Shown here: piece after piece, positions 27,434-36,305 of the stretch
Position numbering within the stretch: the stretch's first letter is position 1
Layout of the letters: each line of letters begins with the position of its first letter
Assembly (NCBI GenBank): GCA_905233725.1
Contig: CAJOEM010000032.1
Coordinates: forward strand, 1-42,162
Direction: 5' to 3'
Source: an uncultured Synergistales bacterium
Lineage (GTDB): Bacteria > Synergistota > Synergistia > Synergistales > Aminobacteriaceae
DNA: 42,162 nt
The notes under the pieces: generated by a model
What the model saw: only the letters and a program-made list of their open reading frames with translations
Database searches by the model: none
What the model was told of the DNA's origin: nothing
Position numbers and translations under genes: made by a program

Positions 27434-27760
27434 GTAAATTCCTCCTGAAAATTTCAAATTCACGTGTATATTTTAGCGTGTTATAATAAACGCGAAATTT
27501 GAATCTGCATTTGCGATCCCGAAATTCTGAACGAGAGTTTCCCGGTTTTACAGCTACATTTACAGCTACAAATTTTGCCCACCAAAAACATTCTGCTGAG
27601 TGCGATTATCCCGCGAAAAAATTGCACGATTTTCACAAAAAACGATATTCTTCTCAATCATGACAATCATGTTATGCATATTATGAAAAATTCCTGATTA
27701 CGTGAGCATGTCTTGGATTTATAATTTGCTCATGAAATTTTTTACGGAGGAGTAATATTC
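27434..27760. promoter_or_regulatory. Divergent intergenic region with candidate promoters
   Basis: This 327-base gap separates the kinase-like gene (minus) from the coiled-coil gene (plus). On the plus strand TTCACG (27459-27464) and TATAAT (27482-27487) are 17 bases apart, which would give a leader of roughly 270 bases. A second TATAAT at 27720-27725 has only a poor -35. No coding sequence is seen. Confidence 0.4.
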
Positions 27761-29959
27761 ATGATAAAAAAAATTGCACTTGTAATGCTAATCTTGATTT
27801 TCATGGTCACGCCGGTGGTTCACGCTGCCGAGCCGAATCCTGAAGATTCAGCCACTAACACTAACATCGAAACCAGAGAACAAGCGATTGCTGACAGAGA
27901 ATTTGCACTCGAAGTATTGTCGAATGATCTCTCAGGACGCGCAGAAAGTCTCGCAACTCAGGAAGCCGAATTAGTCGGAAAATCCGCAGAACTTGCTGAA
28001 GCCGAGAAATCAATTTTAGAACGCGAAAACAATCTCGATAGCCGTGAGAAATTACTCGACGAACGCGAAAATATTCTCGACACACGAGACATAGCTCTCG
28101 ATGGAAAATCAGATTCACTCAGCGATCGCGAATCAAGCCTCAATGACCGAGAAAGCGAACTCAATGACAAAGCTGCTGAACTTGAAAATTCTGAGAAAGA
28201 ACTTTCTGAACGTGAAAATAATCTCGCAATTCAGGAACAATCGCTCAGTGACAAAGAATCCGCACTCGAGACTCTGTCGCAGGATTTGTCCGAACGCGCT
28301 GAAAGTCTCGCAACTCAGGAAGCTGAACTCGCCGAATCTGAGAAAGACATCGCAACTCGTGAAGCAAATCTCACGTCTCAGGAACAAGCTATCGATGAGA
28401 AACTTGCCAAACTCGACACGCTCACAGACCGTGAAAGTGAACTCAATAGCAGAATATCTGAACTTGAGCAATCCGAGAAAGATTTTTCCGAACGCGAAAC
28501 GAATCTCGAAAAACTTGAAGGCACTCTCAAAGACCTGGAAATCGAACTTGGGAATCTTTCACGTGATGTCATGACGCTCTCAGGCGAACTCGCAAAACGT
28601 GAACAGGCACTCAATGACAGAGAAAACGAACTTGAGAATTTAGCTCAGCAATTATCCGAACGCGAATCAAATGCCGAATCGCGCGAACAAGCTCTGAATG
28701 ATAAACAAGCCGAACTCGAGAAATTATCCGAGGAAATCGCAACTCGTGAAGAGAATCTCGCAACTCAGCAGGAAACTCTAAACGATAAATTGCAGCAGCT
28801 TGAAACTCTAAACGAACGCGAAACTGAAGTCAATGCTAAAACCGAAACGCTTGAGAAATTATCGCAGGATCTTGGTGTTCTTAAGACAAATCTCGAAACT
28901 CAGGAACAGGATTTGAAGCGCAAAACTGCATCGGTCAATACACAGAATCGCAATTTGTCCGGACGTGAGACCGTAGTCTTTGGGCGTGAAACTCAGGTCA
29001 ACGAGCGTGAACGTGATATTATGGCGCGTGAGGCGAATTTGGCGCGTCGTGAGATGGCGTTCGCTTCGGAGGCAAAAAATTTCGCGGAGGCATCGGCTTC
29101 ACTCGCAATCCGTGAATCAGATTTGGCTAAGCGTGAGGCGAATTTATCGGAACGTGAAGCGGCTCTCAGTTCGAAATCAGAAATCAAAGACCTCAACGAC
29201 AAACTCGCAGCCCGTGAATCAGAACTCGTGAAACGCGAATCAGATTTAACACAGCGTGAGGCAGCAGGAAATCTCATTCACGAATTTGAGGCAACTCTTA
29301 AGAACAAAGAATCCGAACTCAAGTCACGTGAAGAAAAACTCGCAGCTCTGGAAAATTCCGCAAATGAACGCGAAAAAGCATTGTCCGAACATTCCCAGGC
29401 TACAAATGAACGCGAGGCAGAAATCGAAAAACGTGAAGTCGAATTAACCGCTCGTGAACAGGAACTCGCAGACAAAATCAAGACCTTCGAGGCATCGACA
29501 AACTCTTTGAAGCAGCGTGAGGCAGCAATCGTGAATTCCGAGGCAGAAGCTCTAAGAAAATCAGCAGAAGCTCGTGAATTTGAAGAATTGCTCAAAGAAA
29601 TTCCGGCGTTTGACCCGAATAATTCAACCGAGGCAGCGTTAATCCTGACATTTCCGATTTCAGCAGCAGCACGTCGTGATTTAATCGCACAGCAGCGTGC
29701 AGCCTACACAAAATATAACAACGGCAGAATCACTCAGGCATTCGAAGATTACGTCAAAGCAGCAGAATCTCAACCAGACGTGAATTATCTGTCAGCGTTT
29801 TGGGCAGCTCAGGCAGCAAGCAGATTACGCAATCGAACCGATGACGCTATGAAATGGCTTGACAAAGCTCTCGAAATTAATCCGTCGTATCGTCCGGCTC
29901 AGGAATTAAAGCGCAAACTCGAAGCTTCACGCGCTCCTGCACGAAGACGTTCGAAATAA
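27761..29959 (+). CDS. Exported long coiled-coil protein with C-terminal TPR-like segment
   Basis: A 732-residue protein with a signal peptide (MIKKIALVMLILIFMVTPVVHA) and GGAGGAG before the ATG. Residues about 35-610 are almost unbroken heptads of the kind xREANLx/xREQALN/xKESELE, with very few prolines. Such a rod would be roughly 85 nm if fully helical. The DNA is correspondingly repetitive. Residues about 610-720 turn globular and helical: RRDLIAQQRAAYTKYNNGRITQAFEDYVKAAE and AMKWLDKALEINPSYRPAQELKRKLE resemble tetratricopeptide units. The tail is basic (APARRRSK). No family is recognised; a structural or envelope-spanning role is inferred. Confidence 0.85.
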   Translation: MIKKIALVMLILIFMVTPVVHAAEPNPEDSATNTNIETREQAIADREFALEVLSNDLSGRAESLATQEAELVGKSAELAEAEKSILERENNLDSREKLLDERENILDTRDIALDGKSDSLSDRESSLNDRESELNDKAAELENSEKELSERENNLAIQEQSLSDKESALETLSQDLSERAESLATQEAELAESEKDIATREANLTSQEQAIDEKLAKLDTLTDRESELNSRISELEQSEKDFSERETNLEKLEGTLKDLEIELGNLSRDVMTLSGELAKREQALNDRENELENLAQQLSERESNAESREQALNDKQAELEKLSEEIATREENLATQQETLNDKLQQLETLNERETEVNAKTETLEKLSQDLGVLKTNLETQEQDLKRKTASVNTQNRNLSGRETVVFGRETQVNERERDIMAREANLARREMAFASEAKNFAEASASLAIRESDLAKREANLSEREAALSSKSEIKDLNDKLAARESELVKRESDLTQREAAGNLIHEFEATLKNKESELKSREEKLAALENSANEREKALSEHSQATNEREAEIEKREVELTAREQELADKIKTFEASTNSLKQREAAIVNSEAEALRKSAEAREFEELLKEIPAFDPNNSTEAALILTFPISAAARRDLIAQQRAAYTKYNNGRITQAFEDYVKAAESQPDVNYLSAFWAAQAASRLRNRTDDAMKWLDKALEINPSYRPAQELKRKLEASRAPARRRSK

Positions 29960-30083
29960 TATTCGCAAAAATTGCAAAAATACGATAAAATATAACCGTT
30001 GTTTCTCTTTTACCTCCATTTTATTAGATAAATGCATTAATCTCTCACTTGCGACAACAAGATTTTCCGCGAGTGGGGGATTA

Positions 30084-30113
30084 TTGCTGTTATGGCGTAT
30101 TATAAATTATAAT
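30084..30113 (+). promoter_or_regulatory. Candidate promoter of dnaJ
   Basis: TTGCTG (30084-30089) and TATAAT (30108-30113) are 18 bases apart, about 40 bases before the dnaJ start. Just upstream, CACTTGCG (near 30046) and CGCGAGTG (near 30068) can pair into an eight-base stem without a T run. No CIRCE element is seen. Confidence 0.5.
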
Positions 30114-30151
30114 AACCAGAAAATTTTTATAGCGAGGTGCTTTTATACAAG

Positions 30152-31288
30152 TTGGAAGATTTATACGAAATTCTCGAAGTCCCACGAAACGCAACACAAG
30201 CTGACATAAAGAAATCCTACAGGAAACTGGTTCACCAGTACCACCCGGATTCACACCCTGGCGACAAAGACATCGAGGAAAAATTCAAGAAAATCAACGC
30301 AGCTTACTCAGTTCTGAGCGATCCCGAGAAACGTTCACGCTATGACACGTACGGGACGACAAATCCTAACGAAAACCCTTTCGGCGGCATGGGCGGCGTA
30401 GATTTGGGGGATTTATTTGGGGACATATTTTCAGGATTCGGCGGATTCGGATTCACTGGCGCGTCTTCAGGTTCAAGGCGCGACCCAAACGCTCCAACAA
30501 GAGGCGATGATCTCGAAATGGTCTTTGAAATTACGCTGCTCGAAGCTTCTCAGGATACCAAGAAAAATATCGACGTTATGCGCTGGGATACGTGTGAAGT
30601 TTGTCACGGTTCGGGTGCAAAAGCCGGAACTCATGCCGAAACTTGTTCACGCTGCAAAGGTACAGGACAGATTCGCCAAACTCAACAGACTTTTCTTGGC
30701 AGCATGATCACAATGACGACTTGCCCGGATTGTCGCGGCACGGGGAAATTCATTCGCGAGAAATGCACGAATTGTGACGGCGTTGGGAAAATTCACAGGA
30801 AGCACAATATCGAAGTCAAGATTCCTGCAGGCGTTAGTCGCGGCACAAGAATCAGAGTCGCTGGAGCTGGTGAAGCTGGCACAAACGGCGGATCTCCCGG
30901 GGACTTGTATTTGATCGCGGACGTGAAACCCAATGAAAGATTCGAGCGTGACGGCGCAGATCTACACACACACTTGATTCTCACATATCCTCAGGCGGTT
31001 CTCGGAACTGAAGCCGAAATCGAAAATCTGGATTCGTCCCGAGAGAAAATTCCAGTCCCGCCAGGCACAGCTCATGGTAACGTTTTGAAAGTCAAGGGGC
31101 GCGGAATGCCGAGGTTAAACAATCCGCGAGTCAAAGGCGACTTGTACGTGCACGTTTACATCGACGTTCCAACAAAACTCACGGACAAGCAGCGAAAATT
31201 AATCACAGAACTTGCTTCGGAAATGAAAGCTCCAGTCGGTGTGAATGAGCCGGGATTTTTCGACAAGTTCAGGAATTTGTTCAAGTAA
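30152..31288 (+). CDS. dnaJ: Chaperone DnaJ (type I)
   Basis: A 378-residue Hsp40 that stimulates DnaK. The J domain (about 1-68) has the HPD motif in YHPDSHPG. A Gly/Phe-rich linker follows, then four zinc-finger repeats (CEVCHGSG, CSRCKGTG, CPDCRGTG, CTNCDGVG) and the C-terminal substrate-binding domains. The start is taken as TTG at 30152, giving MEDLYEILEVPRNA; a GAGGTG ribosome site lies about 12 bases upstream. A GTG at 30137 is the alternative but lies inside that site. No dnaK or grpE lies beside it. Confidence 0.93.
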   Translation: MEDLYEILEVPRNATQADIKKSYRKLVHQYHPDSHPGDKDIEEKFKKINAAYSVLSDPEKRSRYDTYGTTNPNENPFGGMGGVDLGDLFGDIFSGFGGFGFTGASSGSRRDPNAPTRGDDLEMVFEITLLEASQDTKKNIDVMRWDTCEVCHGSGAKAGTHAETCSRCKGTGQIRQTQQTFLGSMITMTTCPDCRGTGKFIREKCTNCDGVGKIHRKHNIEVKIPAGVSRGTRIRVAGAGEAGTNGGSPGDLYLIADVKPNERFERDGADLHTHLILTYPQAVLGTEAEIENLDSSREKIPVPPGTAHGNVLKVKGRGMPRLNNPRVKGDLYVHVYIDVPTKLTDKQRKLITELASEMKAPVGVNEPGFFDKFRNLFK

Positions 31289-31329
31289 AAGATTATTAAT
31301 CAGGTTATTAATCAGGAGGAATTTGTAAC

Positions 31330-32127
31330 ATGGCATTTGTAATTAACGACGCAGCACCAATAGTTTCGAGTTTAGGCAGCATTGTCGTAACGATATTCGT
31401 GCTGTTATTCGTGTTTTCGACAGCAATTCGAATCGTTCCGGAATACAGGCGACTGGTCTTGTTCAGGCTTGGGCGTTTAGTAGGCAGCCGCGGTCCGGGA
31501 ATCGTTTTCACAGTTCCGTTTTTAGACAAAGTTGTGACGGTGGATTTGCGAATCCTGACGCTCGATGTGCCGGTTCAGGAAGTCATCACGAAAGATAACG
31601 TCGCAATAAAAGTCAACGCTGTCGTGTATTTCCGGGTTTTGGAGCCTTCGAAATCAGTCGTTGAAGTTGAAAATTACGTGATCGCCACGAGCCAGTTAGC
31701 TCAGACAACGCTGCGTTCAGTTGTAGGCTCGGTTGAATTGGACGAAGTGCTGTCATCGCGTGAGAAAATCAATCAGGAATTGCAGAAAATTATCGACGAA
31801 CGAACTGATCCGTGGGGTATCAAAGTCAGTGCTGTTGAAGTAAAGGAACTCGAATTGCCCGAGGGAATGAAGCGCGCAATGGCTCGTCAAGCAGAAGCAG
31901 AACGCGAACGTCGTGCGAAAATTATCGCTGCTGAAGGCGAATTACAAGCTGCTGCGAAATTATCAGAAGCTGCTCATCAAATGGAATCTTCACCGGTTAC
32001 GCTGCAGTTGAGATATTTGCAGACGATCCGCGAAATTTCCGGAGAACGCAACACAACAACATTTTTCCCGATCCCGGTTGATCTGGTTCAGCCGTTTATA
32101 AACAAACTTGTCAAGACTGGAGAGTAA
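31330..32127 (+). CDS. SPFH-domain membrane protein (slipin/stomatin-like)
   Basis: A 265-residue protein with one N-terminal membrane helix ([15 protein letters not shown]), followed by the SPFH domain: [48 protein letters not shown]-like VNAVVYFRV and [19 protein letters not shown] helical stretch with [18 protein letters not shown] follows, as in bacterial slipins. It should form oligomers at the membrane. No NfeD partner is encoded next to it, although that pairing is usual. AGGAGG precedes the ATG, and alaS follows after three bases. Confidence 0.9.
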   Translation: MAFVINDAAPIVSSLGSIVVTIFVLLFVFSTAIRIVPEYRRLVLFRLGRLVGSRGPGIVFTVPFLDKVVTVDLRILTLDVPVQEVITKDNVAIKVNAVVYFRVLEPSKSVVEVENYVIATSQLAQTTLRSVVGSVELDEVLSSREKINQELQKIIDERTDPWGIKVSAVEVKELELPEGMKRAMARQAEAERERRAKIIAAEGELQAAAKLSEAAHQMESSPVTLQLRYLQTIREISGERNTTTFFPIPVDLVQPFINKLVKTGE

Positions 32128-32130
32128 TTT

Positions 32131-34803
32131 ATGCAATACAGAACTGCGAAAGACCTGCGAGAATTATTTGTGAAATTCTGGGAGAGTAAGGGTTCGAAAC
32201 ATTTGCCGAGTTTTTCGCTCGTGCCTGAAGACCCGTCGTTATTATTCACGATTGCTGGAATGGTTCCGTTGAAGCCGTATTACCTGGGGATTCGTGAGCC
32301 AGAATTTCCGCGAGTAGCTACGTGTCAGAAATGCGTGCGCACGAATGATATAGAGAACGTCGGACGAACTGCGCGACATCATACGTTTTTCGAGATGCTT
32401 GGGAATTTTTCTTGGGGAAGTTATTTCAAGCAAGAGGCGATTACGTGGGCGTGGGAATTTTTGACGGAACGTATCGGGCTTGATCCTGATAGATTATACG
32501 CTACGATTTATGAGAACGACGATGAAGCTTTCGAAGTCTGGAACAAATCTGTCGGGCTGCCTGAAGCGAAAATTTTCAGGTTTGGTCAGGACGAGAATTA
32601 CTGGTTCATGGGCGATACCGGGCCATGCGGACCTTGCTCGGAGATTTATTACGACAGGGGCGAGAAATATTCTTGCGGAAAACCCACGTGCGGAGTTGGC
32701 TGTGATTGCGATCGCTACATGGAAATCTGGAATCTTGTTTTCACACAGTTTGACCGACAGAAAGATGGCTCGATGCCGCTTTTGCCGCACAAAAATATTG
32801 ATACTGGAATGGGGCTTGAGAGATTAACTTCGGTTGTTCAGGGAGTTGACACGGATTACGAGACGGATTTGTTCACGCCGTTGATTAAGCACACGTGTTC
32901 GAGAGCTGGCATAATTTACGGCAAGAATGCGCGCGATGACATGGCTGCGAGAGTAATAGCCGATCATGTCAGGTCTGTTGCGTTCATGTTAGCCGATGGA
33001 GTTTTGCCCTCGAATGATGGTCCGGGATATGTTCTGCGAAGATTGTTGCGACGTGCTGCGAGATTTGGAAAGCTGCTGAACTTTGACGGATTGTTCTTGT
33101 GCGAGTACCTGCCGATTTTGATCAAGATCATGGGTGATCCATATCAGGAATTAATCACGCAACGTCCGGTCATTGAGCAAATTATTAATCTCGAGGAAGA
33201 AAAATTCAACAAGACGCTGAAACAAGGCACGGAACTTTTCGAGAGTGAAATTTCCAGATTAAGGTCGCAAAATCGCAACGAGATTCCGGGTGAGATTATT
33301 TTCACGCTTTATGACACGTTCGGATTTCCGCCGGAATTAACACGTGAGATGGCAGGTGAAGAAAATTTCACACTTGATGAAGCCGGTTTCAAAGCTGCGA
33401 TGAATGACCAGCGTGAACGCGCAAGAGCCTCAAGTAAACAGAAAAAGAGCGCATTAACCGGAGATATTTACACTGAGCTTGAGAACGAATTTGGCAAGAC
33501 GAAATTCACGGGCTACGAAGCAAGTTCTGGTTCCGGGAAAATTCTCGCGTTGTTAAATTCTGAGGGGCGAGTTGACGCGATTGATTCACCTGGCGATTTT
33601 GAGATAATTCTTGACGTGACACCGTTCTATGCTGAGAGAGGCGGCGAAGTTGGCGACACTGGCGTTATGCAGATTTTCGACAGCGTTTCCGAGAATCCCG
33701 GCTCAGATATTAATTCCGGCTTCGAGATCGAGATCATGAACACTGTTCCACACGGAAACTTGATAGTACACACTGCGCGCATAAATTCTGCGAGGAAAAT
33801 TTCTGTCGGGGAAGTTGCGTTTTCCAAAGTGAACGATGAAAGACGCAGAGCCATTCGCAGGAATCACACGGCGACACATTTGCTGCACGAAGCTTTGGCG
33901 CGAGTTTTGGGCAGACATGTTCGACAGGCTGGTTCACTTGTTACGGACGAGTTTTTGCGATTCGACTTCACGCATCATTCACAGGTCACGGATTCAGAAA
34001 TTGCAAAAGCTGAGTTAATCGTCAATTCTGAGATTCTCAAGAACACTGAGCTGGAAATCAGCGAGCATTCGAAATCAGAGGCTCAGGAACTCGGTGCGAA
34101 AGCTTTGTTCGATGAGAAATACGGCGACGTTGTTCGAGTTGTGAATGTGCCGGAATTTTCGATGGAATTGTGCGGAGGCTTGCATGTGAAACGCACTGGC
34201 GATATTGGCAGCTTCAAGATTTTGCGTGAGGAGAGCGTCGGTTCAGGAACACGCAGAATTTTCGCTACGACAGGCTTGAATGTTTTGAACATGATGCAGA
34301 AATTATTCGCGCTGAGAAATTCCATGACGGCATTATTATCGACTGACGAGGAGAATTTGGCGGACAAGGCGAAACAGCTGCTCGAAGATTTGAGGGTTAT
34401 GAAATCACAGGTAGAAGCTGCGAAGTTGCGAGAGCTGCTGGATAATTCCGAGAAATTTCTTGAGCATGAGGACGTTGGGAAAATTTCTGTTCAAGTTGGC
34501 AGATTCCCGAACGTAAAAATTGACATGTTGCGCGACATTGGCGACAAAGCTCGTGCAAAACCCGAACCAACAGTTGTAATTCTCGCGTCATTGACTGAAG
34601 ATAATGCGTGCCAGTTGGTAGTCATGGCGAATGATAAAGCTGTCGAACTCGGAGTTGATGCCGGAAAACTCGTGAAAGAGTCCAGCGCAATTCTCGGAGG
34701 CAAAGGCGGCGGCAGGAAAAACACTGCTCAAGGCGGCGGACGTGATGGAAAGAATCTTGACTCGGCGTTGAAGCGAATACGCGAAATTCTGGGAAGTATT
34801 TAG
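32131..34803 (+). CDS. alaS: Alanine--tRNA ligase
   Basis: An 890-residue class II synthetase of full length. The catalytic core includes CQKCVRTNDIENVGRTARHHTFFEMLGNFSWG and MGDTGPCGPCSEIYYD. The editing domain has HTATHLLHEAL (HxxxH) and CGGLHVKRTGDIGSF with the Cys and His zinc ligands. The C-terminal DHHA1-type domain ends with GGGRKNTAQGGGRDG. It is followed directly by a strong terminator. Confidence 0.97.
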   Translation: MQYRTAKDLRELFVKFWESKGSKHLPSFSLVPEDPSLLFTIAGMVPLKPYYLGIREPEFPRVATCQKCVRTNDIENVGRTARHHTFFEMLGNFSWGSYFKQEAITWAWEFLTERIGLDPDRLYATIYENDDEAFEVWNKSVGLPEAKIFRFGQDENYWFMGDTGPCGPCSEIYYDRGEKYSCGKPTCGVGCDCDRYMEIWNLVFTQFDRQKDGSMPLLPHKNIDTGMGLERLTSVVQGVDTDYETDLFTPLIKHTCSRAGIIYGKNARDDMAARVIADHVRSVAFMLADGVLPSNDGPGYVLRRLLRRAARFGKLLNFDGLFLCEYLPILIKIMGDPYQELITQRPVIEQIINLEEEKFNKTLKQGTELFESEISRLRSQNRNEIPGEIIFTLYDTFGFPPELTREMAGEENFTLDEAGFKAAMNDQRERARASSKQKKSALTGDIYTELENEFGKTKFTGYEASSGSGKILALLNSEGRVDAIDSPGDFEIILDVTPFYAERGGEVGDTGVMQIFDSVSENPGSDINSGFEIEIMNTVPHGNLIVHTARINSARKISVGEVAFSKVNDERRRAIRRNHTATHLLHEALARVLGRHVRQAGSLVTDEFLRFDFTHHSQVTDSEIAKAELIVNSEILKNTELEISEHSKSEAQELGAKALFDEKYGDVVRVVNVPEFSMELCGGLHVKRTGDIGSFKILREESVGSGTRRIFATTGLNVLNMMQKLFALRNSMTALLSTDEENLADKAKQLLEDLRVMKSQVEAAKLRELLDNSEKFLEHEDVGKISVQVGRFPNVKIDMLRDIGDKARAKPEPTVVILASLTEDNACQLVVMANDKAVELGVDAGKLVKESSAILGGKGGGRKNTAQGGGRDGKNLDSALKRIREILGSI

Positions 34804-34807
34804 TAAT

Positions 34808-35608
34808 TCAGAGAATGCCGGAGCGATCCGGTATTTTTTTTTGTAAGCGTTTGATTGAGAGTGTGATATATTCGGGATTGTTTTCGATGCCGATGTATTT
34901 GCGATTAAGATTTTTACACGCAACACCAGTCGTCGAAGAACCGCAGAACGGATCTAAAACCAGATCTCCTTCATGCGTTGAAGCCAGCAAAATTCGTTCG
35001 AGTAAGTATACGGGTTTCTGAGTTGGGTGTTTGCCGAAAACTTTCTCGTTCCTGGGAGTGAGTGAACCCGTCCAAACGTCCTTCATTTGTTTGCCGCCGT
35101 TTAGTTCTTTCATGAGAGCGTAGTTGAAAAAATGCCGCGAATTTTTCTCGGATTTCTGCGCCCAAAGAATCGTTTCTGTACTGTGAGTGAAACATCGACA
35201 AGCAAGATTCGGTGGAGGATTCGTTTTTTGCCAGGTTATGTTGTTGATAATCTTGAAATTTTCCTGTTCAAGAGCCATGCCGACGGAGTAAATATTATGC
35301 AGCGTTCCAGAGATCCAGATTGAGCCGTTAGTTTTCAGGACACGATAGCAAGCTTTGATCCAGCGTCGGTTGAACTCGTGTTTTGCTTCGAGACCGGAAA
35401 TTTTGTCCCAATCGCCTTTATTAACAGAGACGGATTTCCCGGAGTTGCATGTGATGCCATCGTTCGAGAGAAAATACGGTGGGTCAGCGAATATCATGTC
35501 AACGCAATTTTCGAGCATGTCGTCGAGAGCTTCAAACGTGTCATGCAAATACAATTCTGAATTATCGTCGCGAAAATATGGTTGTAAATTTCTGAAATAA
35601 TTTCTCAT
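34808..35608 (-). CDS. Adenine-specific DNA methyltransferase (beta class, DpnA/HinfI-like)
   Basis: A 266-residue SAM-dependent DNA methyltransferase. The catalytic motif DPPY (ADPPYFLSNDG, about residue 40) precedes the SAM-binding motif DPFCGSSTTG (about residue 226), the beta-class order. WISGTLHNIYSVGMALEQ and WQKTNPPPNLACRCFTHSTETILWAQK match the DpnA/HinfI-like branch. No restriction endonuclease is encoded nearby, so it looks orphan. The ATG at 35608 lacks a ribosome site but has TATTAT and TATATT close upstream, so the message may be nearly leaderless. Its last nine codons are written by the alaS terminator. Confidence 0.88.
   Translation of the reverse strand: MRNYFRNLQPYFRDDNSELYLHDTFEALDDMLENCVDMIFADPPYFLSNDGITCNSGKSVSVNKGDWDKISGLEAKHEFNRRWIKACYRVLKTNGSIWISGTLHNIYSVGMALEQENFKIINNITWQKTNPPPNLACRCFTHSTETILWAQKSEKNSRHFFNYALMKELNGGKQMKDVWTGSLTPRNEKVFGKHPTQKPVYLLERILLASTHEGDLVLDPFCGSSTTGVACKNLNRKYIGIENNPEYITLSIKRLQKKIPDRSGIL
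34815..34842 (+). terminator. Terminator of alaS, inside the 3' end of the methyltransferase gene
   Basis: ATGCCGGA (34815-34822) pairs with TCCGGTAT (34827-34834, one G-T pair) around a GCGA loop, followed by a long T run to 34842. It starts 12 bases after the alaS stop. On the other strand the same DNA encodes the methyltransferase tail KIPDRSGIL. Confidence 0.85.
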
Positions 35609-35670
35609 GCTAATATAATACCGCAGATTTACATGGCGACTCGTGGGTTGTTTCGTTAATGATAGATATG

Positions 35671-35704
35671 TTGACAAAAAATTGGGGGGGGGAAAATGTA
35701 TAGT
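35671..35704 (+). promoter_or_regulatory. Candidate promoter with a G9 tract between -35 and -10
   Basis: TTGACA (35671-35676) and TATAGT (35699-35704) are separated by 22 bases, of which nine are consecutive G (35684-35692). A spacer of 17 bases is optimal for sigma-70, so the present length predicts weak activity and loss of four or five G would bring the elements into register. The promoter points to the small operon at 35749-36857. The tract also lies about 75 bases upstream of the divergent methyltransferase start. Confidence 0.45.
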
Positions 35705-35748
35705 AGCTAAGATTGTTGTAATATTATTTTGAAGGAGCGTGAAATGTT

Positions 35749-36165
35749 TTGACAGCGTTATTTAACTTTCTGATTTACTTGCTGCAAGTTCTGCTTGAAG
35801 ACGTTGCTTGGCTGCGAGATTATTGCGCGAGTTTGTCATTTGTGGAGATGTTGGGAGTTTTCCTGCGAATAATAATTTCTGGATTATTCATGCGATACGG
35901 CTACGTAATTTTCAAGTCAATTATTCGTGTGATCTGGAATCTTTTTGGAAAATTCCCGATTGTTGGGAAATTCATCAACGTGAACACTCTCGAAGATTAT
36001 CTCCGGGGTCACAAAGACGGTTACTTGAATGGCTACAAAGAAGCTGCTGTTGAGTACGAAGATCGCAAAAAAGCCGAACAAGAAGCCGAACAAAAAGCTC
36101 GTTGGCGTGAAGAATGGGAAGCTGAACGGGCTGCTCAGAAATCATGGTGGCAATTTTGGAAGTAG
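35749..36165 (+). CDS. Small membrane protein with charged C-terminal tail
   Basis: A 138-residue protein that I do not recognise. GAAGGAG (35731-35737) is 11 bases before the TTG start. An ATG five bases earlier (35744) closes at once (ATG TTT TGA). One or two hydrophobic segments (LFNFLIYLLQVLLE and MLGVFLRIIISGLFM) are followed by GHKDGYLNGYKEAAVEYE. The tail is charged and helical, rich in Glu, Ala and Trp (EQEAEQKARWREEWEAE...SWWQFWK). It is the first gene behind the G9 promoter candidate. Function unknown. Confidence 0.65.
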   Translation: MTALFNFLIYLLQVLLEDVAWLRDYCASLSFVEMLGVFLRIIISGLFMRYGYVIFKSIIRVIWNLFGKFPIVGKFINVNTLEDYLRGHKDGYLNGYKEAAVEYEDRKKAEQEAEQKARWREEWEAERAAQKSWWQFWK

Positions 36166-36189
36166 AATTTTTCGTGAGGAGTATGTGAC

Positions 36190-36285
36190 ATGAACGGAGA
36201 GACAAGATGCTGCAAAAATGCGTCGGCAAGAGAGAAAAATCTTACTGAAACAACTTGCCCAAAAGAAGAAGAAATAGAAGCTTAG
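36190..36285 (+). CDS. 31-residue cysteine-containing small protein
   Basis: An ATG at 36190 lies eight bases after AGGAG (36177-36181), a better ribosome site than that of either neighbour. The product begins MNGETRCCKNASAREK, has three cysteines (a CC pair and a later TCP) and ends in an acidic EEEIEA. It sits between two small membrane-protein genes, 24 bases after the first. The ribosome site and placement support it; no homology is recognised. Confidence 0.5.
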   Translation: MNGETRCCKNASAREKNLTETTCPKEEEIEA

Positions 36286-36305
36286 ATAGGAGATGAGTGT
36301 GTAAA

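Noticed and set aside
27861-29595. Several open frames antisense or out of frame within the coiled-coil gene
   Set aside because: They are by-products of the repetitive, stop-poor coding sequence and have no starts with ribosome sites.
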